A stretch of 64,000 nucleotides of DNA from Epiperipatus broadwayi (GCA_028023455.1 JAQFVV010006336.1:822224-886223), one strand, 5' to 3'; positions 35,854 through 47,786 are shown, numbered from the stretch's first letter. A program made the numbers and translations. Notes: generated by a model not told the origin, from the sequence alone.

Positions 35854-36160
35854 AGTGACGGAACAAAAAAAATTGTTAAAAAAAAAGATCTTACAACAAG
35901 TGTCCACCTATGAAGCCTGCATAAAAAAAAAAATTACAAGATAACCCATAATGTACAGGATATAAATATAATGAAGAAACGAAACTGAATTATATACCCG
36001 GATCATATTAATAAATCTACCATCTAGCGAACATTTTTTTAATATTCCCCCCCTCTTTCAACAAAATTTTATTTAAAAAACTAATCGTTTAACACTGTTT
36101 ATATCCGATCTCCTTTTTATATTATTCTGTGACGTGTCCATTTCTTTTTTTTTGTTGTGT

Positions 36161-36190
<30 letters not shown>
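35854..36190. other. Non-coding 3' interior of element C
   Basis: Contains a long T/A homopolymer stretch near 36,145-36,191 and no frame. RT and integrase sequence would be expected here in a complete element and is missing. Confidence 0.6.
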
Positions 36191-36191
<1 letters not shown>

Positions 36192-36194
36192 CTA

Positions 36195-37009
36195 CTATAA
36201 TCCTGGGTCTGGTGGGTAATAACTGCCTTTATATTTTAATAAGTGCAGTCTCTGATTATTAGGCCTCTTTACCTTGTCTGGCGGTTCTTTAGCCCAGGGA
36301 CTGAAATTCAGAGTGGTTAAAACTTCGGCCATTTCCTTTATTTTATCCGGTTGAGATATTTGTGCTATATCAGGTGGGATATTTTCCTTGTGTTTTTTAT
36401 ATACTTTGATATTGGTGGTAAGCTGGGTTTGAGGCCCTGGGTCTTGTATATCATTTGCTGGGAATATCCTGTCTAAATATAGTTTGGGACCTTTTTTTAT
36501 TTCATGAAATATTTTAATATTGATAAGCTTGGTTAGCTGGGTTGGATGTCCTATGTCTGGTGGATCATTTTCTGGAAGTACTCTTTCCAAATACAGTTTG
36601 GGATATTTTTTTACTTCATGGAATATTTTAACTTGACAAGCTTGGTTAGCTGGGTTTGAGGTCCGGTGTCCTGGACATCATTTTTTTTATTTGCCGAATC
36701 ATTGGACTCTAATTTCTGGTTCAAGGATTCATCTGTTAATGACCCTACCAAGTTCAGGTCTGTTTCATCTTTTCTTGGTTCAATGACCCTTTTATCGTTC
36801 TTCATGCAGCATTTTTCAAATGCAAGTTGGAGGGCTTCCTGTCCCTCTCTCACTTGTGCCAATTCGTGGATGAGTTTGGCCAACTCTTTACATTCCTCAG
36901 CTCTCCTGCGAATTTGCTCTTCTTCCCATCGTCTCGCTCTTTCTTCACTTTGCTCCCACATCTCTATAAGATTCTGGAATTGGATCTCATTGGTATCCGT
37001 ATTTTCCAT
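36195..37009 (-). pseudogene. Gag-like ORF of element C with coiled coil and tandem repeats
   Basis: The frame begins MENTDTNEIQFQNLIEMW at 37,009. Residues of roughly 14-68 are strongly charged and heptad-like (EQSEERARRWEEEQIRR), a predicted coiled coil. After an acidic linker come about two and a half tandem repeats of 38-40 residues, with the pattern (D)PQTQLTKL-IKIFHEIKK-PKLYL. A deletion of about 2 nt near 36,630 shifts the frame; the rest continues at 36,590-36,195 and ends PPDPGL. No capsid core or zinc knuckle is visible, so it may be a derived gag or an accessory protein. The plus-strand frame at 36,666-37,106 is its antisense shadow. Confidence 0.6.
36420..36670. repeat. Tandem repeat of about 115 bp inside the gag-like ORF of element C
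   Basis: Units start with AGCTGGGTT near 36,421, 36,535 and 36,649 and share TTTGGGA, TTTCATG and AAGCTTGGTT landmarks. The third unit is partial. Confidence 0.85.
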
Positions 37010-37014
37010 GGCCT

Positions 37015-38363
37015 TGGATGTTACCGTGATCGATGATGATTTTTTTTCCTTTTATTTTATTGCTAACTATTACTATATCCTAAAAACTCTTAAACACAAT
37101 GTATAGCACTGATAAAGAAAATGTTTAAACTGTTTTACATGGAGCTTATTAAAACTAATACGGTAAAAAAAATACTCTTATTATTTTTCCTTGTTTAATT
37201 CTCTGCGATTATTACGTTTAATTACAATTTTATTAATGGCTAATAGGCTATCTCCCTCTCAGTTCTGTTGGCCTAATTGCTGCTTTTATATTTATCACTT
37301 AAAACCCCAACTACTGCCCTCTTACTACTGCTAAAATTTATCGCTTAAATCTGCTGCCAACATATATATTTTTAACTGCCCGTATATATAAAATCTTAAA
37401 TTCTACCTGTCAAAAATATTTCACTAACATATATATTTTTAAACTCAAGCAAATTTTATTTATATATATTAACATTCGCTAGATCCGGGTATAATTATTT
37501 CGTTCCCTCTTATTTAAGATTTGCAAACATATATATTTATTTATATAATTATTGATCCGATTCACGTCTCATTATTTGGTCTAAGAAAAATTTACACACG
37601 TTAAAAAAAAACAAATTTCATACAAAAGAATTGAGCCTGGTGACAAAATTTATTTTAGAAGTAACTCCGTTTAGTGAAATTACTCTTGGGCGCCATGTCA
37701 CCAGTTAAAAATATCCATAGACTGTTAGCTTCCCAAAATTAATTTTAATAACTATTCCATTTAACTACGGGCACTCGTTAAAACATTCGCAATTTTTTTT
37801 TTTGATTACAACACTTGATTTGTAATTATTTCTGAATTCCATACGATAGCCTATTATATCTAGGTCATTACCGTACAAAATTATCATTATGCTATATTGC
37901 GCGTTGAGCCGATAAAACTTTATTTTGATAGAAAAATACAATATTTGAAATCTTCATAATTGTCACAATATTCACTTGGGACAATATTTAAGTAATTTAC
38001 ACTATGCGTACATAGCGTAATTTAAGTGAAACAATAAATACAGATAATACAGATGGCTCGTATCGCACTATAGCATGTTTGGACAAGTTCTGATTATATA
38101 TGATAAGTAACTGAATGCCCGAGTCAAACAAAATATATGAAATATACACGCAAATAAACAATATAGATAGTATAGAGTTTGAAAAGATATTTTATATATC
38201 AAAAATATAAAGGATTTGAGTGATTACATACAAAACAAAATGCTAAAATTAAGCTACAAGGATGTGGGTGTTTAAATAATTAAGATCTACAGGGATGTGG
38301 GTGTTTAAATATTCGAGGCTCCACATTTGGGCAAGCCATGGACCCGGAAAAAAAAATTTACTA
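37015..38363 (-). other. 5' leader region of element C
   Basis: Lies between the gag-like start and the 5' LTR in minus-strand sense. No coding frame. The segment at 37,684-37,704 reads on the minus strand GGTGACATGGCGCCCAAGAG, resembling the junction of an LTR and a tRNA-Lys-type primer binding site, but it lies 660 bp away from the LTR defined by the target duplication. No convincing primer site directly follows the LTR. Confidence 0.5.
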
Positions 38364-39351
38364 TGTAACGGTCAGAATCGTCTATCTCACTAACACACTG
38401 CATAATTCAAACCCCAGACACTAAACTGAACATTCTAGGAGGGGTTGCCTTCTAGATATACTAAGTTCGAATCTAAAGTCCAAATTTCACAGCGCCACCT
38501 ACATGATAACGCATCTGATGCTACAACTAGTATAACCTTTAGACAACTCAGAATTCTTTAGACAACTCAGAATTCTTTAGAAGCTTAGAAAGAAGAACAA
38601 AAGAAAAACATCCTTTTTATAGTAAAATTTAACAATAGATTTGTCCTGGAGCGTACAAAATTATTGGACTTATCTTCTGTAATTAAATCTATCCGAATGT
38701 CTAAAGGAATTCAACATTAATTAATTTCTTTTGTTAACTTCCCCATCGACATTCGAATTACAAACTAGATTTAATTAAAATTACTGCTACTAATTAAAGA
38801 AAACTTAAGTGGACAGCTGCTGTTATTAGATAAACATATAATTAAACTATTGTCCCTCATTTATTTTAACAGAAATATTTGGGATGATTTTTATTAAGTA
38901 AAACGAAAATTATTTTATTTTAAATTGTAATATTTGAATCTATCTACTAAACGAATATTTATTAAATGAATTTTATTTTAAATCAAAATATATTACGATG
39001 GTAATATATTTGTAAATAGATCCAAACAAAATAACTAACAATTTATAATTTTGATATGTTTTAAAATGGATATCATAGTGTGTGCGCAATTACGACTTAT
39101 ATAACTTACTTTTTTAATAAATGTAAATTATGTGAACAAATACATAATTCATAATATTTTATTTTATTTGGGAATAAGTTATATATATCATACGAGCATT
39201 GTGCTCGTGGTTTAAAATTAGGTGGGATTTTCAGTATATAAGTGTATTGCAGACACACTACGATAGACTGGGGTTCAAACTAAGGTATGAGGGTAGGAAG
39301 TAGGTGAGAAAAGGTGAAACGAAGATCTGCAAAACAGACCCTACTGTTTCA
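38364..39351 (-). repeat. Element C 5' LTR, internally deleted (988 bp)
   Basis: Identical at both ends to the 2747-bp LTR but lacking its middle. The junction ATAACCTTTAGAC fits a deletion between two AACCTTT copies that are both present in the long LTR (near 33,284 and 35,008). This microhomology favours loss in this copy over gain in the other. Confidence 0.85.
38491..38502 (-). promoter_or_regulatory. CTCF-core-like 12-mer in the 5' LTR of element C
   Basis: Same 12-mer as in the other LTR, GTAGGTGGCGCT on the minus strand. It lies close to the inner edge of the 5' LTR. Confidence 0.45.
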
Positions 39352-39355
39352 GTAC

Positions 39356-40825
39356 TTTTACTAGAATAAATGTCTACTTAGTATTTTATAGACTCTGTGG
39401 GTATATCATTATAATTAGTATGGTGAAGAAGAAAAGACTAGACTTAAGGAGCTATGCATAAATAAATATTGTTTAATATAATACATTAATAAACATTAAA
39501 ATATAATACTTCAACATAAAACAAGCAATCATTAAATAACACAAATTATATTTAATTTAATTAACCCTTCACCTAACATGATAATTCTTTGATACTAAAC
39601 ATTTATATGTTATAGCTTATAGTCTTTTCTTACGTATTCTTTGATACAGAAAACTACTAATTATTTTGTTCATTCAGATTCACATTTGCAATTGTATTTT
39701 TAATTTATGTGGCCATTTACGAAAGTGTGTGCACGCATGTTATATTAAAGTTAATTGCCTAGATTTTTTGGATGTTGACAAAGGAATTATTACCCATCAT
39801 GTGGATTACTCCACTTCTTTTGTAGAGATGGAAATTCTTGGGATCCGGCGGGATTCTTTCTATGCAGCTTACTTAAGTCGTATTCTTGCGGCTTCAATGA
39901 CAGGGAAGGTGAACCATCAGACAGGTGCTAACTCTACTATTTACTTCATGGGGAAGATGACTTTACACCCAAGGTGAGTATGGATTAACTGGCATCCGTT
40001 TATGGCCCCTTAGCCCTGCATTCTCAGTGTTTCAACTTCTTGGTACATTTTTGTTCACAGCTTTCGAACTACTCTGTCTGTCAGCTCAGCAGACTCAAGA
40101 AAAACTAAAACATGGCTCCTTCTTTTCAACTTTTTACTTAATTGTCCCAGAATCTTTGTCTTATCTTCTTGATTGTTTTTGGAATGTCATTAATTACATT
40201 TCACACATTTATTTACTTTCATAACATACATAAAATTTTCTTCTTGTTTTTATTTATTTTTTTATTTTATTTTATTTACTTCCATTTCTTTTTAATGAAA
40301 TAATTTTATTTACACACTCTTTATTACCTTCACATAGCCATACATATATTTCATGCATTCACATGTGTAGTTTGAAGAGGTGATCTTTATCTTTTTATAA
40401 ATCTATTTATTTTTATTTATAATTGCGACTGAAATTTTATGATTGCTAATTCTACAATCATTTACCCCTTTTTATTTTTATTTAAGACTTAATCATCAAC
40501 TTCGATGATCTTATTTTACTATTCCTTAAACTTTACTAATTTTAAATTCTAAAAAAGTTAATATTGAAAGGAGGAAGATAAGGATCTTGGTTGCTTACCT
40601 CCCTTTATTTTCTTTAACTACCATAATTGATTTTTTAATTACTTGCATTCTTCAATTACCATTTTGATTTTTTAATTAAAACTAACTTAAAATAAATTTA
40701 TTTTATTTTTCTAACTTTATTATCCAATTTCTATAACTTAGTTTACATAAAAATCACATTTAATATTATGCTATATATTAAATGTACACATGTGTGATCG
40801 CAGGATGTGTGATCATCACATTACA
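39356..40825 (-). repeat. Element A 3' LTR, inner part
   Basis: Continues the LTR split by element C and ends at TGATCATCACATTACA on the plus strand, which is the TGTAATG start on the minus strand. Matches 46,449-47,788. The 103-codon frame at 39,666-39,977 and the frame at 40,027-40,224 lie within LTR sequence and are disrupted in the other LTR, so they are not called. Confidence 0.85.
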
Positions 40826-40837
40826 CTGCTCCCTAAT
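40826..40837 (-). other. Polypurine tract of element A
   Basis: The minus strand reads ATTAGGGAGCAG immediately before the TGTAATG start of the 3' LTR. Confidence 0.6.
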
Positions 40838-42000
40838 TTTTAAGAATTAAAATATAATGAACTTTGATGTGAAGCCATTTTAATTCTTAATATTTAACTT
40901 CTTTGGTGAGATAATCATGGAGAGACAATTGGGCAAAAGCTATACGTATTCAATCCAAACAATCTGCGCTAATCAAACCACTTTAATCCCTACAGAAGAC
41001 TTTAACATATACCCAAATTTATATAGGGTTCAAACTCTGTGACTGGCATGACATTTCTACTGCCTGTTCAACTTAATAAAACACGAAATTCTTCATTCTT
41101 TATATTTTTCTCAATGTAATTCTTAATAAAGTGAGAAAATTTTTATCCCTCAAATATAATGCACCCAGGATTCTTACTGATGCTACATTATTAATAAAAC
41201 AAATTCATAATTCTTTAACTTCTGGATGTACTCCTTTATATTGAGTTTGTAATAAATTGGGAACTTCTGTCCCACACAGATGAGCCCAGGATTCTTACTG
41301 ATGCTTCATTATTTTAAAACTTAATGCAGATACTCACCTGCACATTTACATCATATTCAGAGATGGCTTAACCAAGCTCAGATGTGATCCATACATAATT
41401 CCTATACACACACACACCAATGCCTCAATCAAACCTTGACCATATATCTTTAACACTTAACTTTAATAGTATTATTTCTTTTATTTTATTACATATTAAT
41501 TATCGATTTAATAAGCTTGGATGTTTATTGTTTCATCCTATTTCCTTTTTTCATTTATTTACTATTTCCAGCTGCCTTTGCAGACTTACAGATCATACAT
41601 TAAAATGTAATTTCTTTTGGGCTATCATAATGGCATCTTATGAGAAGGGTTTTATTATACTAATGGTTGATATAGTTACTACATTTTAATCATCGTTTCT
41701 CTTTTCTCTATTTTTTTTCATGCGCAGCTGTGTTTGACAGGCTTACACTAGGAGTTTGTCTTTATAAATTACAAATTAGTTTGTTTTATGTTACTTCCTT
41801 TTGTTTTTTCATACTTTGCATTTAAAATTTTATCATTTAAAATCCATTATTATTTCATCCCCTCTTCCCATTACATTTCTTTTATTTACATTGATTTTTT
41901 TTTTTTTTTTTACTTTTATTTTATAAATTATGATGCATTCTCGAAATCCAGGGCTGTTTATATTTGGTCAAGTTGACATATCCGTTGTGTTAAATTTTTT
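40838..42000 (-). other. Interior of element A downstream of gag, no pol recognised
   Basis: About 1.2 kb without a supported frame. It contains a direct repeat at roughly 122-bp spacing (41,159-41,185 and 41,281-41,307, sharing CCCAGGATTCTTACTGATGC). The plus-strand frames at 41,420-41,689 and 41,788-41,976 are T-rich and hydrophobic by composition. If pol was ever here, it is deleted or decayed beyond recognition. Confidence 0.55.
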
Positions 42001-42005
42001 TTAAA

Positions 42006-43345
42006 TTAGTTTTTATCTGGAGATTCTTTATTACTCCTTTTGTTCAACATATATCCACTGGTGTTGGGCAATGGACTATTATCCCTCTTTCTACTAAAGT
42101 CTCTGTGTCCTTTCGGATAATTCCCATTTGAATATCTCTCCATTGGTCTGGACACTTTATTTCTATTGTAAAATCTATCCTTGCTTTCTCAGTAGCTTTG
42201 TTGATGGTTAGATTGCCCCTCATCTATCACCGGATCTTTAATCAGTTTCTTGAATTCTCTATTATCAAACTTATTGTTAGGCCTTATGCTGTCGAATGCA
42301 TTAAGCTGTTTGTCTACTTGTTCGACCATTTGTCTCTTAGTGCCAATAAGCATCTGCTTCACATTGTGTGGAAAATTATGTCTGACAATTCTAATAATTT
42401 GTTTCTCTGACAGAAAGTTGGCTGTCAGTGCACGTAGTTTTGCCAACTGTCGATGAAAGAATGGAAAAAATGGCTCTCCTGGTCTCCATTTATTTTGTGA
42501 GATCTCATGCCACAGATTTTCTTGAAGTTCTTCACTCCAGTAGCTGGTGAGCAAAGCTGCCTTATATTCGATAAACGTTGTTGGTTTTATGAATGAGTCC
42601 CCCATGCTTGTGAAGCACTCTGCAAATGGCTGCATGCAATGGCCACCATGGCTTTTTTGCCTAGTTTATTCAACATAAAATACCTTTCCAAACTATCAAG
42701 ATGCTCCATGGGAATCTTCCCTAGATGACCATAGAAAATGCATATTTTCAAAAATTGATTAATTGTGGCCATGTTGTTACTGATAAGAGTACAGTTACTT
42801 GCTGGCATGCACTCATAGGTGCTTTTCTGCTTATTATTATTATTTCTTTCTTTCATCTCTAGATTTTCTAATTCACTATCCCTTTCCTCTACTTTTGACC
42901 CTATTTTCTCTATTGCTACTGCTAACTGATTGACATCAAATCGTAGATTCTCTATAACTTTCTCATTCTCATCTTTAATCACTTCAATTTTCTCCCTCTG
43001 TTCTACTTTGAACTCATATATTTCCTGATATACTACTTCTAGTTTATCTTCTACATTGGCTACCTTTTCACTTATTTCCTCTCTGATCTCTTGCGTTGCA
43101 CTATCCCACTTTCCCGTAATTCGTTGCTCGAATTTCTCGAGTAACTCAGCTTGGCTATCCAGTCATTTATTTGTGATTGCTAGTTGACAAGAGGTTTGCC
43201 TATAATTATCATTTAACTCTTCAAATTTCTGATTAAAGCTTTTAGTTAATTGTTCACAGAACTCTTCCATTATACCTTTCAACATACTCATCACATCATG
43301 GTATTCTGCACTATATCTTTTTTTGTATTCATTATTATCTTCCAT
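42006..43345 (-). pseudogene. Gag of element A (gypsy-type), broken in three places
   Basis: Starts MEDNNEYKKRYSAEY at 43,345. Residues of roughly 10-160 are coiled coil. A Retrotrans_gag-type capsid core follows, with LDSLERYFMLNKLGKKAM, then a YWSEELQENLW ... PFFPFFHRQLAKLRAL block typical of insect gypsy gags, and a basic tail. Lesions are an in-frame TGA at 43,163-43,165, a one-base loss in the C5 run at 42,599-42,603 and a TGA at 42,189-42,191; beyond the last, the same frame stays open to 42,006. No CCHC zinc knuckle is seen; the arginine-rich tail may have served for RNA binding. Overlapping plus-strand frames are shadows. Confidence 0.82.
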
Positions 43346-43349
43346 TTTC

Positions 43350-44379
43350 CTATCATTCCTAAAATCTTCGGTTCATTCAGTTTGTTTTTCCCTACTAATA
43401 CTCCCCTCTCCATCATTTTGGACATCCATCTTTGTTCTTGCTCTCATGTGCATGAATCTACTTTTTAAGTTTATGAATTAATCCTTAATTATATTTCTAC
43501 TATACTGATTCTCTTTTGTTCTTGACCCTTTTATTGCTATTTGCTAATTTAAAATTTTTTCTTTTATGATTGGCATTTGGTACGCCAGTTAATCCCAACC
43601 ACACCTGCTCACATTCTTCACCTTCCTGCCTTAGATTCATTTCCTCTCCCTGATCTGTCTATTTTCCCAACTATTACTCTTGACTCTACTATGTATATGT
43701 TTATTGATAAATTTATTTTACTTCACTACGACTGTTTGAAATAAGACACGTATATAATTTATTTTAAATTTCACTGATATACTTTATTTTACTATATTTA
43801 TGACTTATTGATAACATTTCAAACTCTATTCCCCATTTATATTAGATTTCAATATATTTCTTTTTTTTTGATCGCAATTACGTAAAGACAACATATATCT
43901 TCGGTCGTGATATAATACACGCCTATAATTTATTTTGATTTCACTGATACACTTTATTTTACTATATTTATGACATCGATAAAAAAAATTTTAAAATCTA
44001 TTCTCAATTTATATTAGATTTCAACATATTTCTTTTTTTTTATTTGATCACAATTATGTAAAGATAACATATATATTCGGTCATGATATAAGACACGCAT
44101 ATAATTTCTAAATACTTTTTTTTTCTTTTCCTTCTATAACAGTAAATATAAAAACTTTCAATAGATTTTCACACAGTTAATTTATCCCCCATCCCTTCTC
44201 TTTTCTTCTACATATGTGACTTTGAAACATATATATAACAAACTATAAAGTAAAGAAAAACTCTTCCTCTCATCCTCGCTTCTCACTAAGTTAATTATTT
44301 GGAATTAATTTGTATATGAATAATTTTTTTTCCAACAAATTTCTATCCTACACATGACTAATAATTGTACAGCAAATAG
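43350..44379 (-). other. 5' leader of element A
   Basis: Non-coding sequence between the primer binding site and the gag start, with several near-duplicate segments (for example around 43,740-43,900 and 43,910-44,080 sharing CACTGATACACTTTATTTTA or close variants). No independent gene was recognised. Confidence 0.55.
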
Positions 44380-44397
44380 TTCCCGGACAGGCCCCCA
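44380..44397 (-). other. Primer binding site of element A, tRNA-Pro type
   Basis: The minus strand reads TGGGGGCCTGTCCGGGAA, 5 nt downstream of the LTR end ...CTGTCA. It matches the classical tRNA-Pro primer binding site known from murine-leukaemia-type retroviruses at 15 of 18 positions. This fixes the strand of the element and the inner edge of its 5' LTR. Confidence 0.75.
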
Positions 44398-44402
44398 GAA
44401 TA

Positions 44403-44818
44403 TGACAGAATTACCTTTTCAACCGTTTGTAAGAGTTTAAATTTTACACTTTACGATCGAGATGACTGTCACATCAAGCAAAGAAGCAAATATAGACTCA
44501 TTAACTAAGTCTATATTCCTGATCGAATACTGAGATTACCAATAGAATATTTCAGTATTATCTTTCCCGATCAGACGCTTCTTCGACTGCTGGATATTCA
44601 TTCATAAGAATGATTTATTTAAAATAATCCACCGCTTGAAATATTTATAATTTTTGCGAAATTTAATATTACTGTACTATATCGACACGTGTACTTTTAC
44701 TAGAATAAATGTCTACTTAGTATTTTATAGACCCTGCAGGTATATCATTATAATTAGTATGGTGAAGAAGGAAAGATGAGACTTAAGGAGCTATTCATAA
44801 ATAAATATTGTTTAATAT
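44403..44818 (-). repeat. Element A 5' LTR, inner part
   Basis: Matches 32,807-33,097 and then 39,356 onward across the place where element C sits in the other LTR. It is interrupted by element D after TTTAATAT. Confidence 0.85.
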
Positions 44819-45803
44819 TGAGCTGATATTTTAAGTCAGCTCATATATATATAAGCTCACATATTTATAATTTGTCATAAATATTTTGAAGTTAAATAGT
44901 TTGTAAAATGAAAAAAAGAATTAATTAACAAATGGTTTTGATTTAATGGAAAGGGTAAAAATTTTGAACTTTTATTTTGAAATAAACAAATAAAATTGAA
45001 TATAATTTATTAAAAAAAAAAAAAAATGTTAAAAGTGTTTAATTAAAAGGGAGAAAAATTCGAGAGATAAAAGGGTGGGGAAAAGAAAACAAAATTAGAT
45101 TCTTGGTAGTAATTATACTCTATTGTTGAAACTTTCACAAAGTAAAAATATTTGGTTAGTAATTGCTATTACGCTAATTAAAAAAAAAGATAAGAAAGAG
45201 TGGAGATAAGATCGCTTTTAGGAGTTAGATCAGTTGACTTGACTTTTAGAGACCAGCAAGGACAATAAAGAAAGCAACTGTGTTTCGAACAATAAAAATT
45301 ATTATTATTGAAATTTAATTTTGCGGACTCTTGTCAAATGTATAGCGGCTAAAGTTATCACAACCTTCCCCTTTGGGGAATTGACCACCACTCCATCTGA
45401 ATGAAGCTATCGAGAGAGTTATGGAATGGAAGAAACGGATATTGCTAGCCGGACAACCAAAGGAACACTCATGGAATTCGCATATACAAGGACAAAGGCA
45501 CGACCAATGGAATGTAAAACCTATGAAAATCAGGCCACTCCGCTCTGATCGATCAGGGTAATTATAAACTTTTAATTAATGAGAACTCTAAGGAAAGTGT
45601 AATAGAACTTTATCTTTAATTTAATTTTCATTTATTATGTTTATTACGAATGTTTTAACAAAAGAGGGAGGGAAATAAATTTTTTTAATATTGCAATCTA
45701 TTAATATTAATTTTCGTTCAATATTTTTTATGAAATATTGGAATAACTGTATTCTGAATTATTTAATATCTATTCGATCTAGAGAGTAACAACAGGGTGG
45801 GGG

Positions 45804-45811
45804 TATAAAAG
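45804..45811 (+). promoter_or_regulatory. TATA box of element D
   Basis: TATAAAAG preceded by a G-run (GGGTGGGGG), inside otherwise AT-rich sequence, about 980 bp into the 1626-bp LTR. It sets the likely transcription direction of element D as plus. Confidence 0.6.
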
Positions 45812-46367
45812 TGCGTCGCTAAGTAACAGAGAACCTTGGGGCGTTACTCGTTTGTTAATAGAAAATAAGGAAAGCATTGAAAGTATAAGAAAATGAAAGA
45901 CACTTATACGTTCATTGTAAGATTTTTTGCAATTTATTTATTTACCAAAGAAAGTGGAGTTTAAAAATAAACTTCAGGAAAGATTAAAAATACTATAAGT
46001 CGTCTTATATACACATCTGCTAGAATTCACAGTATTAGTGTAGGCGCGAGTAAATCTATGGTAAATATTTGGGAAGCATAATTAGAAAGTAAACAGAGGG
46101 AAAATCAGAAATTGTAAGTCAGTTCTTTCTGGATCGGATAGAATTATAAGGTTATTAATAATAAATAGTAGTAAAAGAAATTAAAAGTTTTTTTTTCGTC
46201 CAACGTATTCTTGAATTCTTGAATTATTTATAATAATTAGTTAGTGTTCTTAAAGGAAAACCCCTGTGAGATTATAATCAAAGTTTATCATCAGTGAATC
46301 ATCGTTCGAAAATAAATAAAGACCAGGTTTATGTAAAGTTACGTGACCAGGTTCCAAGAGAGAAATC

Positions 46368-46379
46368 CTTGGTGGCGCC
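46368..46379 (+). promoter_or_regulatory. CTCF-core-like 12-mer in element D
   Basis: CTTGGTGGCGCC fits SYAGRKGGCRSY at 11 of 12 positions (T in place of A at the third). It lies 65 bp before the LTR end. The TGGCGCCC 8-mer is shared with elements B and C. Confidence 0.35.
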
Positions 46380-46448
46380 CTCAATGACGATTCTAATAAC
46401 TAAAATTCAGTTAGTAGGGGAAGAAAGAAAGTTGTCGTGTCACAATAT

Positions 46449-47786
46449 AATATATTCATAAACATTAAAATATAATACTTCAACATAAAACAAGCAATCA
46501 TTAAATAACACAAATTATATTTAATTTAATTAACCCTTCACCTAACATGATAATTCTTTGATACTAAACATTTATATGTAGATATTTATAGCTTATAGTC
46601 TTTTCTTACGTATTCTTTGATACAGAAAACTACTAATTATTTTGTTCATTCAGATTCACATTTGCAATTGCATTTTTTAATTTATGTGGCCATTTATGAA
46701 AGTGTGTGAACACGTGTTATATTAAAGTTAATTATCTAGGTTTTCTGGACATTGACGAAGGAATTATTACCCATCATGTGGATTACTCCACTTCTTTTGT
46801 AGAGATGGAAATTCTTGGGATCCGGTGGGATTCTTTCTTGCAGCTTACTTAAGATATATTCTTGTGGCTTCAATGACAGGAAAGGTGAACCATCAGGCAG
46901 GCACTAACTCTACTATTACTTCATGGGGAAGATGACTTTGCACCCAAGGCGAGTATGGATCAACTGGCATCCGTTTGTGGCCCCTTAGCCCTGCATTCTC
47001 GGTGTTTCAACTTCTTGGTACATTTTTGTTCACAGCTCTCGAACTACTCTGTCTGTCAGCTCAGCAGACTCAAGAAGAACTAAAACATGGCTCCTTCTTT
47101 TCAACTTTTTACTTAATTGTCCCAGAATCTTTGTCTTATCTTCTTGATTGTTTTTGGAATGTCATTAATTACATTTTACACATTTATTTTACTTTCATAA
47201 AATACATAAAATTTTCTTCTTGTTTTTATTTATTTATTTTTTTTATTTTATTTACTTCCATTTCTTTTTAATGAAATAATTTTCTTATTTACACACTCTT
47301 TATTACCTTTCCATAGCCATACATATATTTCATGCATTCACATGTGTAGTTTGAAGAGGTGATCTTTATCTTTTTATAAATCTATTTATTTTTATTTATA
47401 ATTGCGACTGAAATTTTATGATTGCTAATTCTACAATCATTTACCCCTTTTTATTTTTATTTTTTTTTAAGACTTAATCATCAACTTCGATGATCTTATT
47501 TTACTATTCCTTAAACTTTACTAATTTTAAATTCTAAAAAAGTTAACATTGAAAGGAGGAAGATAAGGATCTTGGTTGCTTACCTCCCTTTATTTTCTTT
47601 AACTACCATAATTGATTTTTTAATTACTTGCGTTCTTCAATTACCATTTTGATTTTTTAATTAAAACTAACTTAAAATAAATTTATTTTATTTTTCTAAC
47701 TTTATTATCCAATTTCTATAACTTAGTTTACATAAACTCACATTTAATATTCTGCTATATATTAAATGTACACATGTGTGATCACC

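Larger units (their letters stand above)
33098..39351 (-). mobile_element. Element C: LTR retrotransposon nested in the left LTR of element A
   Basis: 6254 bp beginning TGTAACGG and ending TGTTTCA on the plus strand, flanked by a perfect 4-bp target duplication GTAC (33,094-33,097 and 39,352-39,355). The empty site is preserved in the right LTR of element A near 44,693 as GTGTACTTTTACTAG. The polypurine-like AAGGGAATG next to the left LTR and the minus-strand gag-like ORF place the element on the minus strand. The two LTRs differ at roughly 2 percent of aligned positions, so it is younger than element A. No pol genes are present. Confidence 0.88.
44819..46444 (+). mobile_element. Element D: solo LTR nested in the right LTR of element A
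   Basis: 1626 bp beginning TGAGCTG and ending GTGTCACA, flanked by ATAT (44,815-44,818 and 46,445-46,448). The empty site is seen in the other LTR near 39,480. The TG...CA ends, 4-bp duplication, TATAAAAG promoter at 45,804 and absence of coding sequence fit a solo LTR left by LTR-LTR recombination. The first 35 bp can fold on themselves (GAGCTGA/TCAGCTC). No second copy exists in the window to confirm that it is an LTR. Confidence 0.75.

Noticed and set aside
36666-37106. 146-codon plus-strand frame, the second-longest readable frame in the window
   Set aside because: Antisense to the better supported coiled-coil ORF of element C. Serine- and leucine-rich composition is what the complement of an E/K/Q-rich coil gives.
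37684-37704. TGGCGCCC on the minus strand as the primer binding site of element C
   Set aside because: The target duplication and paired LTRs place the LTR edge at 38,364, some 660 bp away. The complementarity to tRNA-Lys stops after 8 bases.
39666-39977. 103-codon plus-strand frame, and the similar frame at 46,975-47,271
   Set aside because: Both lie in the LTRs of element A, on the strand opposite to its genes. The frames cover different, non-equivalent parts of the two LTR copies and are broken in the partner copy.
42198-42456. Plus-strand frames over gag
   Set aside because: Antisense shadows of the gag of element A.
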